From positions 1-64,000 of the forward strand of contig JBBHKE010001492.1 in the NCBI GenBank assembly GCA_037447655.1: a DNA stretch of 64,000 bases, given 5' to 3'. The DNA comes from Zygnema cylindricum. Taxonomy: Eukaryota; Streptophyta; Zygnematophyceae; Zygnematales; Zygnemataceae. Of the stretch, positions 20,979 through 30,579 are shown piece after piece. The translations under genes were made by a program, and so were the position numbers. How positions within the stretch are numbered: the stretch's first letter is position 1; each line of letters opens with the position of its first letter. Below the pieces are notes generated by a model. The model saw only the letters and a list, made by a program, of their open reading frames with translations. It was not told the DNA's origin and made no database searches.

Positions 20979-23900
20979 CTACATGAGATCAATTTCTTCA
21001 AATTTCTGCTTAAAGTCGTCGACCATTTTCGTCTCTTCTTGTTTTGTCAGCTTGCAAGCTTTCCAATCCGCTCGCTCGGGCAGCCCCAAAATTTCCGCAA
21101 CAACCTAAACTCAAAGGTCACAAAAATTTACATAAAATTAGAAAAATTACAAAAAATTAACGACACGGAAGTCTGTAACATTTGATAACCATCAAAAAAA
21201 TTAAGAAAAATAGAAGACAAATGGACAAAAGGACAAAAAAAAAAAAAAACAAAAAAGCCCTCGGCACGATTCATTTTGACAAGAAGTATTGCCCATTTTT
21301 GAACCACACCATTTTGCAATAGTTTTTAGCAACCAAAAACAAAGAACAAAATGAAATAAAAAGACAGCCAAAGAGGGATACGAAAGAAAAATAAGTGTAA
21401 GGATTAAATAAATTAAATTGAGGCACCGAAATTCAAAACAAGAGTGTCTCCGTGTCTCCTTCGAGGGACAACACAAAATTATGTCCATAAAACCTTCTTC
21501 AAATGGAGACAAAGTGTAGCATATTGACCACACTATAATGTGTTCACATATTACTCTGCTGAAAATTTTATACCGAGAAAAAGAAAAAGCAAAAGACGAG
21601 ATCCCATAAATACGCCTATCAACCACTTGAAGTAGTCCAAACCATAATAATTTTGGTAGAGAGAGTTACGAGCCATTAATAACCTTCCTTACCTCCCCCT
21701 CCCCCTCCCCAAAAATAAGCAAAAAAAAAACTAGAGAAAAAGGGTACAGAGGGGCTCCCTCCCATGAACAACTTCTTACCTCTCTCCCAAACTGCAACGG
21801 AAATTTGTCTCCCGGAGTAATTCCGTACAACAGCCACCAGCCAGCTGGCATAGCCCCCTCCCATGAACAACTTCTTACCTCTCTCCCAAACTGCAACGGA
21901 AATTTGTCTCCCGGAGTAATTCCGTACAACAGCCACCAGCCAGATGGCATCTCCACAGTAAAATAGTTGCCGCCCAGAGAGACACGCTTCACCGCATTCG
22001 CTACAGACTGGGGACTACCTGGAGAGTGTCACGTCACAGTGACACCTCATATCAGCACATTCTCCTTTCTTCCCTCCCTCCCTCCCTCCCTCCCTCTTGT
22101 CTTTTCCAGTCTCTTATTCTTCGTCCCAGTCTCTCTTTATCTCCACATCTCCCTCTCCCTCTCCCCCAGTCTCTTAAATCTCCCGTCTTGTCTTTCTAGG
22201 TGTAACTCTCCATGTCTCTCTAGATCTGTCTCTCTCCCTCTCTCTCTCTGTCTCTCTCTCGCCTCCTCTCTCTTTGTGTGTCTCGCTCTCTCTCTCCCTG
22301 TCTCTATCTTTCCGTCCCTCTCTTCCTGTCAGTCCCTTCAACAGTTTAAAAAGAAAAGTCGGAGTTTTCCTTCTCTTCCCTCTTCTCCCTTTTTTCTTCA
22401 AAAAACCCAAAAATTGATATGATCTATAACTCAAAGCCTCACGAAAAACCTCTCAAAAAAATAATAATAACAAATAAAAATAAAAATTTATGACTTTGGT
22501 GACCTGGCTCAATGAGCTGCAAGCTGAATTCTGCCCTCTGGGCAGCTTCCGGGGAAGTTCTCTTGATGCTCTCCACCTTGTCCTCAGGCACAAGAACTAC
22601 TTGAAAAAAAAAGGCCAGAAATGATGGTTTCAGGAAAACCTTTTATGACGGTAAAACCATCGGAAAATTCAGAAAAAAAAATGAAATTTTCTTCTTTTCC
22701 TTTTAAAATTTCTAAAATTAAGTAAGTGGAGGCACAAACTTTACAAAAACGTCCGGAAAGTGCCAAAAAAAATCTGTCAGAAAACTGACACAACCTCCTG
22801 CAGAAACTGAAAAAAAAAGCACAAATAATTGCCACTACCTATGCTTATTCCCGAAGAAAAAGGCATAGCAATCTGCTAGTATAGATCCACCTTTAGCTCT
22901 CCCACTCAGCAAAATCTTCCCTCCATTCCACTTTCCCTCCTTCCCTCTCCCCCTTTTCCATTTCCTCCCTACCTCCCTCCCTCCCCCATTCCCCCTCTAC
23001 CTCAATCTTTCCCTCCCTCTCTCTTTCCTCCCTCCCCCTTCCCTCCCTACCTCCCTCCCCCTTCCCTCCCTCCCTCTCTCTCCTCCCCCCTGCCTGGACA
23101 TGTGCATGTGTCCCAGCTCTCAGCTGCATGTACGGCTCAAAAATCAGCACACGTTTGCCCTCTTTTCATACACTTTTTTTAGTGCGTTTTTGTATTTCGT
23201 AATCTCGTTTAGGGCGTCCAAGGGAAGAGAGAGCATATTGGGGAAATGTTCGATAGCAAGAATCAATACATGACTAGAAACTAAGGGACCTTTTGCTAAT
23301 GCCACATAGCTGTGATCCACTATAGACAATACTAGGTGGGACTCTACTTTAGGGGAGGAGAGAAAGAACCAGCAATAGGCAGGAGAGGGAGAAGGAGAGA
23401 GAGGGAGAGGGTCGGTGGAGTGACGAAATCTAGGAACACAGAGGAAGGGAAGGGTTATAGAGGGTTAGGATGGCGAGAGGGAGGGAGGGAAGGAAAAAAG
23501 AGGAGAGAAAAGAGAGAGAGAGGAGGCGAACCAATATGCTACCAGTTTGCATCAGGATGAATATCTGTGTCACGTCACAACCATTTCATGAAATTTATCG
23601 GTAATGGTCATAGCTTTTCATAAATTATCTACTATGGTAACCGGGTATCGTTATTATAGGGACAGTTATTATAGTTAATTATATTTTCGCCTCTCATAAC
23701 TCGTTCTTCTCTCTTCACAAATTGTAAATTGTAACTTGAAAATCATAAATTATAAAACATAAATTGTACAAAAATTGTAAAATATATAATATAAATTGTG
23801 GGTTGTCCATTGCAAGCCGTATAATATGTACAAGCTACACTATAAATGGCTATTAGTGTTGAGATTTTTCACGTCACTTAAATCAACGTTTCTCCACGCA

Positions 23901-24782
23901 CATGTGTACGGTTTTCATTTGAAAAAAATAAGAATTTTAATTCCCATTATAAACTTTCGATTAATAATCCCACATGTGAGCACGGAGGAAGATGAATTTA
24001 AAAGATGAAATAAACTCTAATACTAATAGCAATAATAATTACTAATAACACAATGCAGTCTACTTGTCTGTACTGTAAAGTGGTTAAGTGTCATGTTGAA
24101 TGGTTATTGTATGTTACTTACTGTAAAATGTTATGTTGCAAAAGATGATATTTTGTGCATTATAATTTATAGCTTGTCAATTGTATGCTGTAAGCTTTAA
24201 GGTGAATTTTTTGACCAAGTGGCAAATTGTTTTCATGGTGTTTATATTATGGATTTTTTGTTATTAAAACTCAGTACATTAGATGCACAAAATAGGCGGG
24301 ACAGTACCAAATACAAGGGTAAAATTTAAACTTCCACCATAAATACTACCAGATTGATCAATTCATTTAATGAAAAAAAAATGTGAAAAGGAAGAAAAGT
24401 ACCTACATTCGCTCTCTCAGTCGCAATACCCCTTTTTTAGCCAATCATAACAAACCCATTTTGGAGCACTACCGAGCAGTCCTTGGTTTGTCTTTTCCTC
24501 TGCTACAGACGAATGTCGATATCGACACTCGTCCCCTCTCTCACATTTCCTCTTTTTAATAAAGTCGAAACAAGCCCCTTTAGGCAAACTCTCCTTTTCC
24601 TTTGCCTCCACATGTTTAAATCGACACCCGTCTCCTCTCGAACAAGAGCCTTCACTTCTAAATTCAAAGTAAACCCTTTCTCCTCCCACGTCTCCCTCCC
24701 TCTTTCTCTTTGTGTTGGCCCGGAATACCTCCAAAACTGTCCTTCTTGTCCTTTTTCTTCCGATTCCACTTTCAATGCCCAT
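20979..24782 (-). CDS. CWF19L1/CwfJ-like protein with CCCH fingers, possibly decaying
   Basis: The plant C3H59/C3H64 type of CwfJ protein, linked to spliceosome/lariat RNA processing in the nucleus. Exons: CCCH exon 24782-24417, with finger 2 C-x8-C-x5-C-x3-H intact (CFDFIKKRKC...CRYRH); CwfJ_C_1 (HIT-like) exon about 23372-23094, with SSPKVESHLVLSIVDHSYVA then ALAKGPL; a short exon 22599-22504 (PEDKVESIKRTSPEAAQRAE); CwfJ_C_2 exon 22018-21879 (GNYFTVEMPSGWWLLYG, FPLQFGRE); last exon 21104-20979 (VVAEILGLPERADWKAC, stop). The last three join in frame at CAG/GT sites (phases 1 and 0). Oddities: finger 1 has Tyr for its first Cys, finger 3 meets TGA, CWFC reads CWFF, and a one-base shift splits the CwfJ_C_1 exon near 23145. 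The N-terminal domain is not visible, so it may be a pseudogene or carry sequence errors. Confidence 0.72.
21757..21955 (-). repeat. 99-bp in-frame tandem duplication across a splice donor
   Basis: The two copies are almost identical and offset by exactly 99 bp. Each contains the coding stretch WWLLYGITPGDKFPLQFGRE and the donor GTAAGA after it. Because 99 is divisible by three, reading through the first donor keeps frame into the second copy (33 extra residues). Confidence 0.9.
22060..22400. repeat. CT-rich microsatellite tract (intron)
   Basis: Runs of ccctccctccc and tctctctc between two exons of the CWF19L1-like gene. The plus-strand frame over it is low complexity, not a gene. Confidence 0.85.
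22905..23090. repeat. CT-rich tract next to CwfJ_C_1 exon
   Basis: Dense ccctcc repeats on plus, immediately 3' (in gene sense) of the CwfJ_C_1 exon. Confidence 0.85.
23345..23535. repeat. GA-rich tract, mirror of the CT tract
   Basis: Runs of gagaggga on plus, i.e. CT-rich in the sense of the minus-strand gene, upstream of the CwfJ_C_1 exon, where they may act as a long polypyrimidine tract. With the tract at 22905-23090 it could pair across the exon. Confidence 0.8.
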
Positions 24783-24836
24783 GCAGGTATAGTGAAAGGA
24801 GCCGCTTTCTCATTGGTCGAGTTAGGGTTAGGGTTG

Positions 24837-25165
24837 TATTTGTACAGTTATGAATTTGTATAATAAGTATTTGTACAATTTTTAGTATGTATAATTAATG
24901 TTTTATAGTTAGTAGTTTGTGTAATCAGTATTGGTTTAGTTATTAGTCTGTATAATTATTATTGATACAGTTATTAATTTCTATAATTAGTGTTAGTACA
25001 GTTATTAATAGTGTTTAATTGGTATTAACACGGATAATAGTCTATATAACTAGTATTAAACCAGTTAATAGTTTGTATAATTAGTCTTTAGCATAGTTTT
25101 AGTTTGTAAGATTAGTGTTATTACGGGTATAAGTCTATATAATTAGTATGAGTACAGTAAAGGAA
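24837..25165. repeat. AT-rich minisatellite, unit about 38 bp
   Basis: Eight or so degenerate copies of a unit containing tagt(t/c)tgtataattagta followed by a (g/t)tacagttatta-like block. Confidence 0.75.
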
Positions 25166-25249
25166 GAGAGGAGTATGAGTATAGTAGAGGAAAAGAGGAG
25201 CAACACCAGCAGCGAGTGGGAAAAAGGTAACACTTTTTTTTTTCATCGG

Positions 25250-25475
25250 TGTTTTTTTTTTTTTTCACATAACATGTTCTCTTACCTGATTGGTCCTCTA
25301 GTTTGTTTATAAGTTTGCGAAGGAATGAAATCTTGTACGGTTCACGTCCGTGCGCTTCGTTTCGCAATTCTTCAAAAACGAAAATGTGCATTCCGAACAT
25401 GATGTCCGATGGCGGACGGCAGTTGCCGTTTGCTATCCGCAGCTGTCAAGTTTTGACGCATACAACTACATCTTT
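25250..25475 (-). repeat. Dispersed repeat F, minus copy
   Basis: Reverse complement of the repeat at 19225-19425, including the T/A tract next to acataacatgttctctta and the GGCAGTTGCCGTTTGCTATC region. Confidence 0.65.
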
Positions 25476-25900
25476 TGTCCGCCGCTACGCTCCAAAACAG
25501 TCGAAACCGACCGTCTCAACCGTCACCGCCACGATTTTGTCATTTTATAAAATTTAGCGTACGGATCCCAAATTTTATGACATCGTTTTCCCATTTTTCC
25601 AAGTGTGAACCACGCATCAGTAATTGCAGACCACTGCGCTATTCAGTATTCACACAACTTCTATGACAAAAAATATGATAAAAAATATGTACGGTTTTTT
25701 GTTTGGACGTCAACAACTTTTTGACGGCAAAAACGTCGGGACTTCGCCCAATTCTCCGTACGAAACATTCCGGACGTGACTACATAGTACGTACCAGACC
25801 CTCTTGACATTCCATATTGCCACGCAAACAGCGTGTCACTGTGTGCGTTCGTGCTTTGTACAAATTATGGCTTCGGCCATCATCCCCTTTTTTTTTCGGG
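25476..25900. other. No gene recognised
   Basis: GTACGG-rich sequence between repeat F and the large transposon nest. No element ends or exons found. Confidence 0.45.
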
Positions 25901-26019
25901 AATTGATCATGGCAGTGACTATTTTGGTTGCGCACAGTCACTTACGTCACCTTGTCAAAGATTGTACATTTTAAGTGCACATTGGTACAAGGAAAGTACA
26001 CCGCCAATCGCTATTAGCC

Positions 26020-26474
26020 ATAGTTGAAAAGTAGGCGTTTTTTGGTAGGCCTTTTGTAGGCCGCCTTTAGCGTAAGTTCTGTTACGGGCTTTCCATGTGA
26101 TCTTCTTAGATCGCTACTTTCATCAACGATCGTCCGATCGTCCGAATCTGACGATAGTCCTATCGTAAGTTGTGTTATGGGCTTTTCATGTGATCTTCTT
26201 AGATCGTTACTTTCACCAACGACCGTCAGATCGTCCGAATCTGACGGTTTAAATCAAAATTCGCTCAAAATTCGCAGAAAAAGATTTTTTTGTCCGATTT
26301 TTTTTTCAAATTTAGGTATGACGTTTAATTCTCTATCGATCCATGTGCAACTCAACCCTGTTACTATTTTATTTCATTTTGCGGCCAATACAATATGGGT
26401 CTTAAGGCCATATTGTATGTTTTCCATACAATAGGCATATTGTATGGGCGTACGGTCAACTACTTTTGAACTAT
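26020..26474 (-). mobile_element. ATAGTTCAAAAGTAGG MITE, copy 2
   Basis: TIRs ATAGTTGAAAAGTAGG and CCTACTTTTGAACTAT, flanked by the direct repeat GCTATTAGCC (26010-26019 and 26475-26484). Homologous to the copies at 8881 and 35040 in reverse orientation. It inserted into the left TIR region of the Stowaway-like element. Confidence 0.85.
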
Positions 26475-26536
26475 GCTATTAGCCAATTGAACGCTAATTC
26501 GGTCCCGATTTTTTTTTTTTCCAAATTCTTAAAGGG

Positions 26537-27688
26537 AATTGATCATGACAGTGACTGTTTTGGTTGCGCACAAGTCACTTCCGTAATTTTGTCAAAAATT
26601 GTACGTTTGAAATACATATTGGTACAAATAGAGTACAAATTTGACAGTCAATCGGTTGGACAACTTTGACTTTCAAAATATTGTTTCAACCGCTTAGAAT
26701 TTTGCCGCTCTTGCGGACGTCGACCGTCATAATAAAATTAGCAATTCACACGGTCGGCGCAGGTTTACGGTAACAAAACTGCAGCATCCACATGTAAATA
26801 AAAGTGTTGCAGACAGTCACTTTTTGTCTTTCCGTGAGCTCCACGGCGAGAGCACTTAGCCGCAAAATTGAAATTTAATCGTCTAATAAAAAAAAACAAA
26901 AAGTACGGCCCTGTACGAAAATGAGCTGGATATATACGAAATTGTACTTTTTCCAATAAACAACCCCACTTTTCGCCTGATAGAGGTTCACCCTAAGCGT
27001 TACATTAAACTTATACAAAAATTGAACAAAAGCTCTTTAAACTAAGCTGACCTACTGTAAGTTTTGTACGGAAATATTATAACGCTAAAACCGAAATTTT
27101 GCCGTCAATGTAAAGAATGCTGATTCGTAGATAGTGTGGCTCAATTTCGTCGCGCGTGACGACGCGCATTTTTTTTCATTTAATTCCAATTGTTATTTTA
27201 ACGCCGGTTCGTTTTATACTTTTATTATAGTGTACAAAGTTTATTTCGTTTCGTGCGTTTAAATATTTTCGTACAAGATTTATAGTACTTTAGTTTAAAG
27301 AGGTTTCGGTTCACTTTGCATGTAAGTTCAATGTAACGCTTAGACTATTAACTTTCAATTTTGCGGCTAAGTGCTCTCACCGTGGAGCTCACGTAAAGAC
27401 AAAAAGTGACTGTCTGCAACACTTTTATTTACATGTGGTTGCTGCAGTTTTGTTACTGTAAACCTGCGCCGACCGTGTGAATTGCTAATTTTATTATGAC
27501 GGTCAACGTCCACAAGCGCGGCAAAATTCTAAGCGGTTGAAACAATATTTTGAAAGTCAAAGTTGTCCAACCGATTAACCGTCAAATTTGTACTCTATTT
27601 GTACCAATATGTACTTCAAACGTACAATTTTTGACAAAATTACGTAAGTGACTGTGCGCAACCAAAACAGTCACTATCATGATCAATT
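26537..27688. mobile_element. Foldback element copy 1, about 340-bp arms
   Basis: Left arm 26537-26876 and right arm 27353-27688 are near-complete reverse complements. Landmarks: AATTGATCATGACAGTGACT, GGTTGCGCACAAGTCACTT, CACATGTAAATAAAAGTGTT, GTGAGCTCCACGGCGAGAG. The 476-bp centre has no transposase. No clear target duplication was found. Confidence 0.88.
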
Positions 27689-29434
27689 CACTTCTTAAAT
27701 AACATACATTATTATGTTTTTTCCTTTACGCCATTTACGGTTTTTTGTCCAATTAACGTAAAAACGAAAGTACGTCGTCATTTAAATAGTGTGGTGTACG
27801 GTAAGCGTCAGACCATACAAAATTGTACCTTTTTAAGTGAAATGTATAATTAATGAGTTTTAGTAACCGCGGACGCATGAGATTATGCGCTCTAAAATGG
27901 GGATGAAATCAGGCTGTCAAATATCACGTTCGCACATATTCGTCCAACAATCACGTTTCGAATGTGTGAACGTACGATTTGTGTACGATTTGTCATATTT
28001 TGTAAAGGTACCTATATTTGTGTAAGCATGTTTATGACTCACATATATTTTTTTCAAAGACCCAAATTAGCATTAGTAAACAATTAGAATGTATGTTTTT
28101 TTTTAATTTCAAATTCCTAATCAGCGTAAATAACAGTAATTATTCCTATACGATAAAGAAACCTGTACGCTAATAGCGATTGGAGGTGAACTGTATCGTT
28201 AAGTTTAAATCTGACGGTCAATCAATTCAACAACTTTGACTTTAAAAATATTGTTACAACCAGTTAAAATTTTGCCGCGCTTGCCAACGTTGATCGTCAT
28301 AATAAAACCAACAATTCACACGGCCGACCAAGGTTTACGGTAACAAAATTGCGGCAACCACATGTAAATAAATATGTTGCGCATAATCAGTTTCTCACTT
28401 TACGTGAGCTCCACTGTGAGAGCACATGTTGGCTTTTAACTTCGCTGCAATTTTGGAATTTAATCGCGAATCGTAAATAGTGTAGCTTGATTTGGTCGCG
28501 CGGGACGACTCGCATTTTTTTCATTTAGTTTGATATTTTTACGCGGGTCCGTTTTATACTTTTATTATAGTGTACAACAGTACAAACAACAAAGTATATT
28601 TCGTTTCGTGCGACTTAATTTATCCATACAAGAATTTTAGTACTTTAGATTTTAGAGGATTAATTTAGCGTCATTCTTCAATTTGCGTCTAAGTTCAATA
28701 TAACGATTCGCGGTTAAATTTCAATTTTGCGGCTAAGGCTATATCCCCATGTGCATAAGTAAGGATTTTTTTTTTGTCGTATCCTAGTAAAACTTAGCGT
28801 CGTACTGCTTAAGTTGCAACCGTACAAAGGAATCGCAAATTTGTAGGGTAAAATTTGCGTCATCCTCAAACTTAGGATGTACGAAAAATTGTCGTCTTGT
28901 GTTTTTCGACCCACTTCCACGACAAAAAACGTCATCTTCAAACTTATGTTAAAACACATGCGCGATGTGTTTTAAAACTAGGTATTTTTGATAAACAAAT
29001 ATGAACACATATTCGCACGTGCTGTAATTTAAAAAAAAATCATACGATTTTCAAGAACAAAGAAAAAGTACAGAATTCGTTGTGTTTTGTCCGTTTGCGT
29101 TTAAATACCACGAAGAAAAGTACACAATTTGTTATATTTTGTCCGTTTTCGTCCATTACGGGTTTTTTTTTGCGGGGGTCTCGAAATTCCGATGCCACTT
29201 CACGTCGACCTGACAGGAGACGTGAAGGCAAAGCGCATCTTCTCCAACCGTGAAACGGCACAGGACAGAAGGCGATACGTCTACAATGTCACGGTAAGAC
29301 ATGCGACGTCACAAGCAGTTCCAAAAAATAGCGTGCAACAACGCAGATTGTATACGTTGACAACCGTCACAGATATTGTCGACGTATACAATCGTCACAA
29401 ACGTAAGTTATGATTACGTTATTTCCATAGTTCA

Positions 29435-29904
29435 TGTTGAAATACAATTAAAGCATTTTACACTACTTGTTGTTTCCTACACTATTTTTAGAGTTTTATT
29501 TGCTACGCTATAAGTCTTGTACTTCGGTTTAGCATTCTGTACTTTATTTAGTGGAATGTACATACCTTTATTAGAATTGATGATTCTTGCGTAGGAATCT
29601 CTTTAGTCTTAGATTCCTTTTACCATAACCAGATGTACTTTCTTAAGTTACGCAATAGGCTTGATGTACATTTTAGAGCCTTTTTGCGGCTACTCCTTAC
29701 CTCGTCTTACTATAAGACTCTCTTGTGTCATCGTGAACTTTAATCAAAAATCAAAGACAGTTGAACGACAAACCTCTCACTTGTTCCTTGTTTGTTGTTA
29801 CTTTCATACTTGTCTTATTTATCTTAGTGTTTTTCTTGTTTTGGCTTTTCTTGATATTTTCGACATATTAATCTTTTCAGCCTTTTATGGCATCACATTC
29901 AATA
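29435..29904 (+). repeat. Copia 5' LTR
   Basis: Begins TGTTGAAATA and ends CATTCAATA, giving TGTTGAA / TTCAATA inverted ends (CA mutated or atypical). The ATG used by gag (29887) lies inside the LTR end. Confidence 0.88.
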
Positions 29905-30219
29905 GGTTATGGGCCTAGCCCTTCGTCTGTCTCAAACTTGGTGCCGAAATTTCACGCCGATTTTTTTTATGATTGGAAGTTTCAAATCCAGCATTTGTTT
30001 TCTTTCGAAAAGATTTGGGGACACATTAATGGCACTGTCAAGTTGCCTGTCCTTCCTGCCGCTGGTGACGTCACCTTTGCTACTGCTCAGACAGCTGTTG
30101 CTTCATGGGTTGAAAAAAATTCTGTCACGCTGTCTCGTCTTGTCCTTTATTTGGACGGCCAAATTGCAAATCGGATTCGCGAGGCGACAACTTCTCATGA
30201 GGCGTGGCAGATTTTGTGA
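29887..30219 (+). pseudogene. Copia gag, broken
   Basis: Starts MASHSIGYGPSP and contains a Gag-like stretch ending SHEAWQIL before a TGA. Downstream pieces in other frames continue to about 30540, so gag is split by stops. Gag would form the particle shell. Confidence 0.75.
29905..29920 (+). other. PBS complementary to tRNA-iMet anticodon arm
   Basis: GGTTATGGGCC (29905-29915) directly abuts the LTR and is the complement of the initiator tRNA-Met anticodon stem-loop, not of its 3' CCA end. It is the same word as at 16894-16904 in another copia family. Confidence 0.7.
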
Positions 30220-30579
30220 TGTGCCTACGAAACTAACACTTGGCCACATCGATTGGCCCTACGTTGAGAGTTCAACAGCGCGCAAAAAGATAAATCCGAA
30301 TCTATGCTTGTTTTTATTTAATTAATTGAATCATTGGCTGGACAACTTAAATACATTAATTACAAAATCACCTATAAGGATCTCATAAGTGTCATTTTGG
30401 GTGGATTACCTCTCTCGTTTAACTCTTTTGGAAGTATAATTAGTATTGATACGTCCACTATCACTTTGGAAGATCTCACTTATCCGTTATTACACGAATA
30501 GACGCGCTTAAATCTTAACAACCATGTCGTTTCTAATGATGGTTTAGCGCTTTTTGTCTCTTCCCCCAAGAAACCTCCA

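Larger units (their letters stand above)
25999..28188. mobile_element. Stowaway-like TIR element interrupting the foldback
   Basis: TIRs of about 20 bp: CACCGCCAATCGCTATTAGC at the left, GCTAATAGCGATTGGAGGTG at the right. Left flank is TA (25997-25998); right flank is AA, a probable mutated TA. The ends resemble those of the MITEs at 3658 and 4160 (CACNGCNNATCGNNATTAG). It carries two later insertions. Confidence 0.65.

Noticed and set aside
22000-23150. Long frames over CT/GA tracts on both strands
   Set aside because: Low-complexity intronic sequence of the CWF19L1-like gene; the true exons are short and elsewhere.
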